From the NCBI GenBank assembly GCA_963921935.1, contig OY998178.1, positions 197,254,862 to 197,318,861 on the forward strand: a stretch of DNA of 64,000 bases, written 5' to 3'. The position numbers were made by a program, and so were the translations under genes. Within the stretch, counting starts at the first letter, position 1, and every line of letters begins with the position of its first letter. The notes beneath the pieces are model-generated. The model was not told the DNA's origin and did no database searches. It saw nothing but the letters and a program-made list of their open reading frames with translations. The stretch comes from Galeruca laticollis. Taxonomy: Eukaryota; Arthropoda; Insecta; Coleoptera; Chrysomelidae. Below, piece after piece: positions 1 to 9,952 of the stretch.

Positions 1-479
1 ACAAAAGTACACAAAACACCATAATATATACAATGGGATTGTATATTGAGTAGTTTCCACTGCCGTAACGCTGCCATCTTAATCCGAAATGCCTATACTC
101 GAAGGTGTATTTTCCCGATACCTATAACGTACTACAGATGAGTTGTGTTTTCAATGAATTAAGAAGGACGATCCATCGGTAAATAACACCATTTTCAAAA
201 AGTCATCATTTTCATGAAATGTCCTTTTGCATTTATCAACCATAGTTTCACAAAATTTCATACCAGAACAAATTTCTTTTGTCGCATCGTCTGGAATTTT
301 AAACAATTATAACTGTTTCTCTTCAAAATGTTCTTAATAGTTCGACATTCAAAATAACTTCTAATGCACACATGTCGCTTCTGCCAATGCACACACGTCG
401 CTTCTGCTAATGCGCACACTTCCATTTCCTCGGTTATTAATCTCGGATGCGGTGGATTTGTGGGACAAAATATTTTACA
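1..479. other. AT-rich DNA, no gene recognised
   Basis: Short frames occur on both strands but none has a recognisable motif. A short imperfect direct repeat containing cacacatgtcgcttctgcca lies at 366-420. The recognisable repeat begins near 480. Confidence 0.5.
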
Positions 480-704
480 ATGTGCTTCACACCAGGCTAG
501 GGACACTGCAGACCGTGCCATCTATAGAGCCTCTCGAGTAACTAAAATCGGTAGATTTCAAAAAATTCCAAAACATTAATGAAAACTGTAACGTCCTTAA
601 TAATAAAATTTTATTGATTTTTATACCTACTTTTTTTTCTAGATATGCCTTCCAGCCATACATATTATTCTCCAGTTGGAAAAGTTGAAATGCACACCAG
701 TTTT

Positions 705-945
705 ATTGTATTCAATATAGCAGTTTTAAATGAAACTTACTGTTTCTAGATAATTCCAGAATATATTGAGAAAATGTTAAAAATAATAAGATATTGACAA
801 TTGTTTTGATATTAAATATTATCGTCAGAATGCCAATTACGAGTACATTTCATTGATGCCTACCTGATATTCAATAATTAATTTTGGCTGGACCAAGAAG
901 TGACCAATTTTGTTTATTATATTTTTTTCATTTATTTTAATTGTT
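705..945 (-). mobile_element. Penelope-like element terminal fragment
   Basis: The sequence matches the outer non-coding part of the three full PLE insertions in this window (compare 19350-19560, 32420-32640 and 49590-49790). It has the same order: a tttctag..ttcca block, the hammerhead-like motif, and a ttttggct..accaagaagtgac block. No RT or GIY-YIG frame is attached, so it is a solo terminal piece. It is more diverged than the other copies and is probably the oldest. Confidence 0.7.
796..828 (-). ncRNA. Degenerate hammerhead ribozyme-like motif in PLE scrap
   Basis: On the minus strand the motif reads CTGACGA, an AT-rich stem-loop, then AAAAC and AATTGTC. The G of the core GAAA has become A, which would be expected to abolish cleavage. 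It is a decayed relative of the better-preserved motifs at 19415, 21513, 32495, 35741, 49664 and 52250. Confidence 0.5.
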
Positions 946-1953
946 CAGTGAATAGTAAAAATTGATAATTTTATTTAATGCCAAAGTTAATTCCAATACA
1001 TTCAATTAAAGGCATTTACAAAGTAAAAATGAATGCTTTACAATTAGCAAAAGCACTATTTTTCCACTGAGTACTTATATTTTTACTTTACTCCTTAAGA
1101 AACAATTTTCATACATAGCCCATGGTATGGCAATTTATGGGAAAGTCAGTATTAACTTTTGTTGAGCCATAACGACTAACTATTTGGTCTAGCGGTAACA
1201 AAAAATCCAATAAAATCAGTCAAGAAATTATTCAGAAATCTAAAAAAATTATTAATTCAAAATAAAATCAAAAACTCCAAAGTTTAAGCATTCAAACATT
1301 TTTAAATTATTATTTCAATAGTAAGCACGTTTTGTTTCCTTTTGTTGATATACATTTTCAAGCATATTTGTGTGTTTACTTATTTACTGTTGTTATTTTG
1401 TGCGTTTACTTAGATAACTTTTGTTAATTGTAGAAGCTCATCCAGAAACGAGAAAGGATTTCCACAAGACGGTGGGATTTTTAAGAGCCATGAAGACCTA
1501 TTTAATATTTCCAGTGAAAAAATAAAGGTGTTTTAAGTGGAAATGAAATGTTAGATATATTATTTTATATTTTGTACGGTCAGAAGTGCTGTTTAGCAAC
1601 TCTTATATGTTATTACTTGGTACCTTGTATTGACAATCTGGGCAGTAGTTAACTACGTTTCCTTTAAGAATATTTTAATTACTTTTGTTCTAACAGTCAC
1701 ATTAATTATACTCAAATATTTTATTTCACAGAAAGTTGCCAAAAATAGTAGTTAACTATTCATTGCTTACACTTTTTTTGATTAAGTAAATAGCAGTTAT
1801 ACTCCACTAGTTTGTCCAGTTCTGTGTGTTTATAGGAGTATAATAATAGATTAATATAAACTTATCATAAATAATTTTCTACTTCTATCTTGATTTAATA
1901 TCATTTAACAATTTAATGATACTCTAATCTAGAATGTATGTTACTCAAATTAT

Positions 1954-2702
1954 TATCGCAACAACGGCCGACAAATAATGACTCGTTGCCACTAGACAAT
2001 GTCATACCGTTTTTAAACTAGAAGTGATTTGAATTTAAGTTGGAAATTCTGTAGATTCCTGATTGGCCAGATCATAGCCGGTTTAACACAACACTTTTGA
2101 CTCGAGTGGGGTAACAGAAGGGGATGACAGTATTCCATCTCTCTCGATTATGTAGTATCATAATACAGTTGCGTTCCTTGTTACTTTTACAGATTTCTGT
2201 CTATAGGTACCTGAGATATATGTTTTCCGATACTGTATACAAGATAAGGTGACTTGTTTTTTGTATCTTAAAGTCAATCGCCTTTTGTGCTAAATACATA
2301 ATTTATTACAAACAAAAATTAAGATATAATTCGTTATTTCCGAAAGATTTGTGCAATAGCAGAGAAATGATATTTGAAATAAAATGGCACAGATATTATA
2401 TTATATAATAATACTATTTTTTATTACTAATAAGTGGAAGGAAAGATCGGGGAGGCTTTTTCATGGATTGCGCCAATTAAGATTCAAACGTAACTAGAAA
2501 ACGTCTTTTATTTTTTGAGTATCTTCAAAAAATGTTCTTCATAAAAAATAGTACTTTCTACAAAGTGACGGATATTCTAGAGAATAAGATCTTATTTTCA
2601 CAATCATGGTGTGTAACTTCAAAATATGAATATAATCTCATTATTTCGAGCGTATGTAGTATTTATTCTAGGTAAAAATATCCAATTATGAATATACTTC
2701 AC
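1954..2702. other. No gene seen; flank or intron of the SdhA-like exon
   Basis: No frame with recognisable motifs was found on either strand. If the exon at 2703-2894 belongs to a working minus-strand gene, this would be its downstream intron. I searched for the following SDHA exon (the region of the conserved NTDLVETLELQN segment) and did not find it here. Confidence 0.4.
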
Positions 2703-2894
2703 CTTCAAGTCGCTTAATTCGCAATAGAGTTCAGAGACCAATTTACAACCCTCCTCCAGAAGGTCTTGTGTCCTGAAGACTGCGGCATGCTTCTGCATCG
2801 TTTTCTGAAGTTTCAGTCGCAACTCACCAACTGATTGTTTTCCATTCGCTTTTCGCATTTTATTGAAATTTTCTAATGAACTTTGGCCAAGACT
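2703..2894 (-). CDS. SdhA: Single exon of a succinate dehydrogenase flavoprotein-like gene
   Basis: The 192-nt block is an open phase-0 exon of 64 codons. On the minus strand it is preceded by ttttctttcag and followed by gtgaag, so it has a plausible acceptor and donor. Its translation carries GELRLKLQKTMQKHAAVFR and a following LEEGC..L..LY..L.DLK. This matches the C-terminal helical domain of eukaryotic SDHA, the flavoprotein of mitochondrial complex II that oxidises succinate to fumarate. Human SDHA has ELRLSMQKSMQNHAAVFR at this place and an exon-compatible end at DLK. The first dozen residues are more divergent than expected for a housekeeping SDHA. It may therefore be a paralogue (insects can carry testis-type copies) or an exon relic. 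No neighbouring exon was found in the window, so large TE-filled introns or a dispersed pseudo-exon are both possible. Confidence 0.75.
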
Positions 2895-3340
2895 CTGAAA
2901 GAAAACAAAGGAAAACTTTGAATAAAGTGTGAGACTTCCGGAATTTCATTTTATCCTTAGTCCATCGAACTCCCAATAAGTTACGTAATTAATTGTCTAA
3001 TAAGGATTGGAATTACTACTTCACTTATCACACTGAAACTCTTATCTTTCTGGAACGTTATTTATATATTAAGAAATACAGATATTCCATATTTATTCGT
3101 TTTCAATCCAACATCTCATTTATTGAAAAAAAATGCTACTGTTAAGGTATGTTATCAAGAAAAGACTTTTTTACTCACTCATTTATTAAGGTATGTGCAG
3201 TGAATATGCCCATGCTAAGCAAAATCGTACCTTTGAAACCAAAGAAGTAATGTTTGGACAGTAAAGGATGATTTAATTTTTGATATTTTTTTATACAATT
3301 TTTTTAAAAGTTAGTCTTACTGGGCATCAAATCTTATCTG
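2895..3340. other. No gene seen; intron-like or intergenic
   Basis: AT-rich sequence with no recognisable frame. It lies immediately upstream, on the minus strand, of the SdhA-like exon and could be part of its intron. Confidence 0.4.
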
Positions 3341-4342
3341 TCCATGAGAAGTCAAGCTGTGAAAAATCGAGAAAGTGCATCAAGTTTTTTATCTGTGAGT
3401 ACCGGAGTGCCCCAAAGATCAGTATTGGGCCCAATACACTTCTCTATTTACATATCGAATTTTCCAGATATTTTCTTTTCTTGTATACAACATTATTACG
3501 CTGACAATACTCAATTATATATGTCTTTTTCCTTGGATGAAGCGAATCAAGCGGTAACTGCTATTAATTATGACTTACATAATCTTTATACATTTTCAAT
3601 CAGTCACTGTTTACAGATGAATGCATCTAAGACTAATACAATTATATCTGGAAATAAAGTTGATTTGCAGAAGTTCAAGCAAGGGTACTCATCGAATATT
3701 GAACTTAATGGTCATACAATACAATTTAGCGATAAAGTAAAAAAACTTGGGAGTGTGGTTTGATGAAAGCTTAAGATTTTCGCACCATATCAGTAACTGT
3801 TTACAAAAAGCTTATGCACCTCTAAAACTTATATTCCAATCTCGCCACGTGTTGGATAGATCTGTTAAAATTCTTCTATGTGAGTGATTAGTATTATCTT
3901 AACTAAATTTCTGTGACATTTTATATGATTCTTGCTGAAACTCATTATATATAAATAGAATACAGAAATTGCAAAATTCATGCCTTCGACTTATATTTGG
4001 TATTCGCAAATTTCAGCATATCAGTCATACATTCAAAATGACAAAATGGTTGAACATGAAAAATCGTTGTCAATTGCATTCTACCATGTTTTATCTCAGG
4101 CTGATAAGGGAGGCTCTCCACCATACCTGTATCATAAAATAAAATACAGAACTGATGTACATACTCTAAACTTTAGACAAAGAAATATTCTCACTATACC
4201 TCGTCACCATACTGAGTTTTTCAAACTATCGTTTCCTTATTGTATTTCTAAGCGTCTTAATGACCTATATCACTATTTCAGTTACTCATCACTACATATA
4301 CTCAAACGAGTTCTTTTTGACTATTATTTTTGTCAACAATAA
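3341..4342 (+). pseudogene. Non-LTR retrotransposon reverse transcriptase remnant
   Basis: The remnant starts in the RT palm. It shows GVPQRSVLGPIHFSIYISN, the usual GVPQGSVLGP motif with G changed to R, then YADNTQLY in place of the catalytic YADDTQLY. Next come the conserved NLYTFSISHCLQMNASKT block and, after a frameshift near 3755, a KKLGVWFDESLRFSHHI block in another frame. The C-terminal domain follows from about 3960 to 4342 and contains LRLIFGIRKFQHIS and KRLNDLYHYFSYSSL. The loss of the second catalytic Asp, frame changes and the missing endonuclease show a dead, 5'-truncated copy. The clade looks CR1/Jockey-like but was not resolved. Confidence 0.8.
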
Positions 4343-4936
4343 TCAAGTTTTTCATATTAAAATATTATCTTTCCTTTGTTATTTAATTGCAAAACAAATG
4401 TTCTTTGACTATTAATTTAATTTACTTATGTTTAGTTCTATTTGCTGTCTGTGGATTCTTTTTGGGGTTAGGTGGAAGAGCAGATGTATGTTAAATGCTA
4501 AATATGTATTACATATTGTACTTTATCAACTATTACATACAAACTGAATCTCGCCCTATCTGTATAAACAAAATGTGATTTTATCTTTTAGTAATTGGTA
4601 ATAACGACTTTTACTATTATTATTATTATTATTACCAATCCTGTCGTTAATATGCTCAACTCATGTTCCTACTATGCCTAATGCATTTTATCAAGTCCAA
4701 AACAACTTCGTCGATTTTAATTACCTTTATTTATTTGGTACTGAGAGTACAGGGAGTAAGTATCAAAATAATAACATATACTATTTTATAAATTTAAATT
4801 ATTTTTAAATTAAGGAAACACATTAAAAAATAAAACAAAAAAAACTTAATACTTAATATCTCTGAGAATTTCTACTAACAACAGTCTGAACAAATAAAAG
4901 AAATGCCTGTGGATATGGTGTACACACTAGATGTAA
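4343..4936. other. LINE flank and AT-rich DNA, no gene
   Basis: The first part is probably the 3' UTR of the LINE remnant. An ATT trinucleotide run sits at about 4613-4635. Nothing coding was recognised. The end, from 4911, matches in reverse orientation the block near 55405-55430. Confidence 0.5.
4613..4635. repeat. (ATT)n microsatellite
   Basis: An uninterrupted run of about seven ATT units lies downstream of the LINE remnant. It may be the simple-repeat tail of that LINE. Confidence 0.8.
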
Positions 4937-5164
4937 ATTGAGTGAATGAAAACGACGAATACTCAGTGTGTATTAGTTTATTACTTTCCGGCTAAGCGCT
5001 TTCGGCTATTAAGCCATTATCAAAGCCGTCGTCATTTAACATGGCTTTGACAACTACTTTTTTAAATGACGACGGCTTTGATAATGGCTTAATAGCCGAA
5101 AGCGCTTAGCCGGAAAGTAATAAACGAATACACACTGAGTATTCGTCGTTTTCATTCACTCAAT
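4937..5164. repeat. Long near-perfect hairpin, ~100-bp arms
   Basis: Left arm 4937-5038 is an almost exact reverse complement of right arm 5064-5164, with a loop of about 25 bp. The arm contains ggcttaatagccgaaagcgc and ends in attgagtgaatgaaaacgac. A diverged single arm occurs at 55316-55430, so the unit belongs to a dispersed family. No coding sequence is present. Such a symmetrical structure implies a recent inverted duplication or a foldback/MITE-like element. Flanking target duplications were not evident. Confidence 0.85.
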
Positions 5165-5199
5165 GAACAAATAAAAACTGTCTTATCAGCTTTGGTGAG

Positions 5200-5388
5200 T
5201 CAGATGCACTGTTCATGATAATAAAATAAACAAACTGAGCACAACCGCATATCTTTTTTTACGTCATCTTGACAAGCTTTACAGTACCACGATTCTTTCT
5301 TTTTTGGTCTTCCTCCTTGATCTTTGGCAATTATTCCTTTTCCTTTGGTAGATTTTGTTGTTTTGGTGGTAAACACTTCTTTTTTCAC
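5200..5388 (-). pseudogene. Cysteine-rich (PHD/zinc-ribbon-like) C-terminal fragment
   Basis: A 62-residue minus-strand frame has a basic stretch (TTKSTKGKG, GRPKKKES) followed by WYCKACQDDVKKDMRLCSVC and FYYHEQC. The C-x2-C ... C-x2-C ... H-x2-C spacing resembles the short Cys/His tail found on many insect DDE transposases of the pogo/Tigger and piggyBac groups and on THAP-type proteins. Nothing upstream (higher coordinates) in the same frame resembles a transposase core. It is best read as a terminal fragment of a transposon protein. The function is inferred only from the Cys/His pattern. Confidence 0.45.
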
Positions 5389-5514
5389 GATAAGTGCTTT
5401 GCTGTTGATTGCTTTTTATTTCTAGTTGTTATTGGGAAATCTTTATATGGTGTCTCCAACATTTCAGTAAAACTCGTGTTAAATGTACATTTCATTTCAG
5501 CACTGCAGCATGAC

Positions 5515-6390
5515 ATGATTAATAATCACATCACTGAATATCAAACAGAAAACGTCCAAAACGGAATAATCGTAGAAGAATTGTATGTAGAACATGAAAG
5601 TAATACAGTTGGGACCGAGGATAATAACGATTTGGTAATAAGCTTTAGTGAAGAAAAAGAAAATGGTAATGATTTTGACTGGGTTGATGGAGAGAGCTAT
5701 GCTTCTTCAGATTCTGCGATGGAAGATTCGCCTCAACGGGTAAGAGATGTCGATCAAATGTCAAAAAGAGAAGACAACGAAATCAGAGATAGAAATGTAC
5801 CAGCTACCAAAAAACGTCATAAAATAAAATGTTCTGAAAGTTGGCATTATATGAAAAATAATAAAATGAGAGAACAAGGCAAGGCTTACGTAGGCTGGAA
5901 GAGAAATAAAGGGGAGAAAGCAAAAAGAGGTGGTGATCAAAAACCACGAGAAATGGGACCACGTTGTACTTCTGAGGTCTGCAAAAAATCAAAAAGAAGA
6001 GATTACAATAAAATGAGTGAAGCTAAGAGTAAACTCCTATCTGACATGTTTTGGTTCAAGATGACTTGGGACCTAAGGAGAGTATACATTTCTTCTTTGG
6101 TTACAAAGGCACCTACAAAAAGAACAAACAAAACTCCCAATGAAATTTCGCGAAGAAAAGCATCTTTCATTTATTTTATGAGGAATAAAAATGATGAAAT
6201 TCTAACAGATTGCAAACAATTTTTTCTGTCAACATTTGGCCTCAAAGAGTGGCGCGTACACCACTGGATCAACCCCATCCCTGGGGAAATTTGTTTTAGG
6301 ATGCATCCATCTTCAAGCACCCTTCATAGCAACCGAAAACTTTCCGTTGCACCTCCAAGTACTGCTGCAGCAAAAACAATCTTAAATTAA
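5515..6390 (+). pseudogene. DUF7869-type protein, N-terminal region
   Basis: The frame is open from 5269, but the first 82 codons look spurious. The likely start is the ATG at 5515, just after a pyrimidine-rich acceptor-like tttcatttcag. An acidic low-complexity stretch (about residues 15-80) is followed by a basic region. Then comes the diagnostic block MGPRCTSEVCKKSKRRDYNK, the TWDLRRVYISSLVT segment, and CKQFFLSTFGLKEWRVHHWI. Family members use these as putative DNA-binding or zinc-binding modules. The frame then runs into non-homologous residues and stops, so the join to the next block requires a frameshift near 6300-6400. Confidence 0.65.
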
Positions 6391-6402
6391 TTCTTAGATG
6401 CG

Positions 6403-6930
6403 ATGCCGAAGCTGCCATCGCATTATTGTAGAGTGTCAACCAATAAGTTATACATTGAACCAATTTATGGGAATAACATCTCAGACGTATATAAAGAATA
6501 CAAAAGGTTTTGTCACGACAAAAGAGGAAACATACGTCCTGTATGTCGCTTCACATTCGATAAGATAGTTGACAACAAAAACATGTCATTTCAAGCTCCA
6601 GAAAAGGATCGATGTGACACTTGCATCAGCTATGAAGTGGGATCAACAGATAAGGACACTTATGACAAACATATTGAGAGAAAAAATAGGGCTAGAGAAC
6701 TCAAAGCTGCAGATTCCACAGAAAGGACGAGTGGCAAATACATTGTGATAACCCAGGATGTACAAGCAGTGAAGGTGTGTCCTTTATTAAATACCTCAGC
6801 TTTTTACTACAAAACAAAGCTGAGTTGCCACCATTTCACAGTCTACAATAATGTAACCCATCAAGCTCGTTGTTATTGGTTTACTGAAACAGACGCCGAC
6901 TTATCTGCAAACACGTGTTATATTTGGTAA
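6403..6930 (+). pseudogene. DUF7869-type protein, middle region
   Basis: The frame contains PKLPSHYCRVSTNKLYIEP, then a FDKI..N..MSFQAPEKDRCDTC segment and CPLLNTSAFYYKTKLSCHHF. These are hallmark blocks of the family just upstream of its conserved D..C..QN core. The frame ends shortly after LSANT, where relatives continue directly into the core, and the core resumes only at 7216. Confidence 0.65.
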
Positions 6931-7215
6931 CCCCGTATATGGTTGAACACTGTAGATGCTGACAGCGAACTATTATTATTTTGTTTATTGTTGACTTATT
7001 ATTGTACATATTTTTATTGCTGATATAGATAGTTTTGCTAATTGATAAATTCATTTTACATATTCAGTCTGATGTCAACTTTTGAATAATAAAGATCAAT
7101 CCAATAAAATAATATTGTGTAATAAGATTTTGAAAGTAGTTGTAATAAAGTAATAAAATTGTTTTTTAAAACTAAGTTCTCGATACGGAGACTTATAAGT
7201 CACGTTTGCAAGTTG
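6931..7215 (+). other. Interruption of the DUF7869-type frame: intron or insertion
   Basis: About 285 bp of AT-rich non-coding DNA separate two blocks that are contiguous in relatives. It starts near a gtaacc and ends at ttgtattgtag, which is intron-like. However, joining at those sites gives the wrong phase or a stop, so an insertion or a decayed intron is equally possible. Confidence 0.4.
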
Positions 7216-7858
7216 TATTGTAGATTATTTACTTGATGTTTTACTTGATAATATAAAACCAGTAATTATTTGGAGTGATGGCTGCGGCTATCAGAACAAG
7301 AATTCTATTATGTCTAATGCCTTGCTTTCTTTGAGTGTAGCTAAGAACGTGACAATTTATCAGAAGTTTCTCGAAAAAGGCCACACACAAATGGAAGCAG
7401 ACTCAGTTCACGCAACCATTGAAAAGAGGCTGAAAAATAAACAACTAATTACCATGAAGTAACACTCGAAGCTAGAAGCGCATCTCCCCACTGTCATTAT
7501 GAAGTTAAGCCAATTTCGTTTGACTTTGTTAAAGATTATGGTAAGAAAAAAAACCAGAAGCTTGAATCTAATAGGCCAGGAAAAAAAATCAATGATCCAA
7601 CAGTGAATGACATAAAAATGATAAAATATACCCCAGACGGCAATATCCAAGTCAAGTTGTGTTATGATGAAAATGTACCATTTAAGGATCTGCCTCATCG
7701 CAAAAACAGACGTAGTGTTTCTGATTTGTAACAATTCAAACAACTTCAGACCGCCCCCTTGAAAATAAAGAAAAAAAATATGGCCACCTACAGGAGTTGA
7801 AAAAAGTTATTCCCAAAGATTGTCATACATTTTATGATAGTCTACCACACGATTGAAG
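7216..7858 (+). pseudogene. DUF7869-type protein, C-terminal core
   Basis: Translation gives VIIWSDGCGYQNKNSIMSNA followed by FLEKGHTQMEADSVHATIEK, which is the family's signature (D-G-C-x2-QN and KGHTxMexDSvH). After a frameshift near 7460 come DPTVNDIKMIKYTPDGNIQV and PKDCHTFYDSLPHD. The regularly spaced acidic and His residues suggest an RNase H-fold nuclease-like core. That reading is inference and not an established function. The region is broken by a frameshift and a stop. Confidence 0.65.
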
Positions 7859-8361
7859 CGGATTTTTTCCAGTGGTTCCAATATAATTCAAAGAATTTCG
7901 TTTGATTATTTTGGATTTTGTTAATAGCTATTGTTTATTCTTCTATTAGTAATTAAACAAAGTGTGAAAGCCAACGATACTTTTATTTCAGTAATTTTCT
8001 AGTGACACCCCGAATGTGTACTATATCAAAAAAATAATGCTAGTGAGAGCACGTATCTGCAATATTTATATGAAAATATCACCAATACATAATATGCATC
8101 AAATATAATGTCACGTAACAATTAATACATTTAGAATCGCATTAAATGAGATCAATATAGTTTATAATTCCTTTTCAAAACGTTTTCTGTGTCTCCAGTA
8201 AAATGAAGTTATTGTGACTTACGAGGTGTCACTTCTTAACGGACGATATATAGAAATGTTGTTTAAAATAGCATAGTTATATGTGATTCATTCTTAGCAT
8301 TGTCGGTTCATCATTAGCTTTGTTGAATAGTTACTTCACGAGTATTGTGATTTTAATGATA
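7859..8361. other. No gene seen
   Basis: AT-rich flank between the DUF7869-type remnant and the DD41D element. No motif-bearing frame or strong repeat was recognised. Confidence 0.5.
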
Positions 8362-8847
8362 CAGGGTGTCCCACAACGTTTTGACAGTCCAAATTCTTGA
8401 AAACTATTCATATGACATGTATGAAAATTGGTAGATATAAACAGTCGAAACTGGTGCTTATATTTCTTATAAAATGACTTTCGTTTTTCGGGTCACGTGA
8501 CCCCAACATAATTTCTTTTAAATGGGACAACCAGTATTATATTACAGTTTTGGATATATCATTCAAAAACAAATTCAACGACACCACATTTGTCATCATT
8601 GTATTGTATAGTAATGATTATAGGGGCTTTTACTTTCACGAAATTTATTAAAGTAACATTTTGCACTCAAAAATTTAGGTGGCTATAAAATAAATAACTG
8701 TAGTAGCAACAATATAGGTTGTCATTCATTATTGTTGGGTAAAGTTTATTCAAGAACTGTCATTAATTATTAGTCGTAATCTTGTGAAGACACTGTAATA
8801 ATAAGTAAATAATGACTTCAATTTTTACTTACGATTAATTTGTTGAC

Positions 8848-8996
8848 ATGCTACTTATTTATGGAAAATGTGGTAAAAACAAAACTCATGCTGAAGGTTT
8901 GTACAGAAATCGTTTTCCTCATAGAGTAACTCCAAGCAAAAATACTTTTGTCTATGTCGAACAAAAGCTAAGAACTGGTTCTTTCACAAGCGGTTA
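8848..8996 (+). pseudogene. DD41D transposase N-terminal exon (DUF4817-like)
   Basis: Translation reads MLLIYGKCGKNKTHAEGLYR, then NRFPHRVTPSKNTFVYVEQKLR and TGSFT. This matches the N-terminal helix-turn-helix region of the intact copy (41717-41882: YGLASRNCLEARRLYAEHFP). It stops soon after TGSFT, where the intact gene has its intron. Confidence 0.75.
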
Positions 8997-9329
8997 AAAT
9001 CAAGTTCCTCGTCAAAAGACATGGACTTTCATGAAACTTGGAATACGTATAATTGTTATTTACCGAAGGAGCTTAATTAAAATATCCTAAATTTTTATTT
9101 GAATTTTATTTTTTTTGTATAGGGCTTCAGAAAAAATAATGTATGCAACATGTGCATAAAGTGTCTTTTTTTCACTCATGGAATTGCGCACTCGCCTGAC
9201 GGCTCGTGCGGTCAACTTTTTCCATTCGTGAAAAAAAATACCACTTTATGCACTTGTGCATAAATAACTATTAACTCAAGCTTTATATCCTGCATATCCT
9301 GAAAGGAGAATACATTTTTTATTGCTGAA

Positions 9330-9905
9330 ACGTTCGTACAAAGTAATGATGCCATAATTATCAATATTGGTCGCAGGAGAATCCAAACTGGATAAGCGAA
9401 ACCAATTTTCAAACAATATGGGTAATCAATGTTTGGTGCGGTATATTAAACGGTCGGTTGATTGGTCCCTATTTTTATGAAGGAACATTAAGGGGGCAAA
9501 GATACTTAGATTTGCTTCAAAATACTCTCTCAGAATCACTTCAAGATATTCCCTTACATGAAAGGCAAATAAAGTGATGGCAGCAAGATGGAGCATCTCC
9601 TCATTTTTTTTCGCCAGGAGAATATATTGATAACACCTGAAAAATGGATTGGTCAAAATGGTGCGATTCTATAGCCACCCCGTTCGCCAGGTATTACACC
9701 CTTAGATTTCTTTCTCTGAGGTTACTTAAAAGGTCGAGTTTATGCCACACCCCCAATTGATTTAGATGATTCAAAGGATAAAATTAAAGAGGCATGTCGA
9801 AGCGTAACATCCGAAATGATTACAGTAGCACTTACAAGAAATCTTTTAACAAGGTTTGAACATTTTGTCAATGTACATGGACATCAATTCGAACATTTTC
9901 TTTAA
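9330..9905 (+). pseudogene. DD41D transposase catalytic region remnant
   Basis: The main frame shows WVINVWCGILNGRLIGPYF, then EGTLRGQRYLDLLQNTLSES and WQQDGASPHFFS. In other frames come KWIGQNGAILXPRSPGITPLD and FFLXGYLKGRVYATPPIDLD. This is the same order as in the intact copy on the minus strand at 40747-41660. Several stops and frameshifts show it is dead. Confidence 0.8.
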
Positions 9906-9952
9906 TTTTTTCAATTACTTGGAAATTCCCTATGTTACGTTTTTCAATAATT

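Larger units (their letters stand above)
480..1953. repeat. Interspersed repeat A, copy 1
   Basis: Two blocks, about 490-570 and 1111-1953, match the second copy at 55010-56517 in the same order and orientation. Between the blocks this copy holds a Penelope-like fragment (about 705-945) and other sequence that copy 2 lacks. The match stops abruptly near 1953 just after a shared atgtatgttactc. The repeat includes a short exon-like block (1434-1490) preceded by a pyrimidine-rich stretch ending in tag. No transposase or RT frame is visible inside. It could be a non-autonomous transposon, for example Helitron-derived, since copy 2 lies next to a helicase remnant, but the termini were not proved. 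Confidence 0.6.
5515..7858 (+). mobile_element. DUF7869-type transposon-like element, copy 1 (decayed)
   Basis: Three consecutive coding blocks (5515-6390, 6403-6930, 7216-7858) are collinear with one large insect protein family that I know as DUF7869-domain proteins, which occur in many near-identical copies per genome. Frameshifts, stops and a non-coding interruption at 6931-7215 break the reading frame. A second, diverged member lies on the minus strand at 57480-59760. I could not find terminal inverted repeats or target duplications by eye, so the transposon boundaries are undefined and the element class is unproved. Confidence 0.65.

Noticed and set aside
5269..5514. N-terminal 82 codons of the long plus-strand frame at 5269
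   Set aside because: Phe-rich hydrophobic sequence overlapping a minus-strand Cys-rich frame. The family homology begins after the ATG at 5515.
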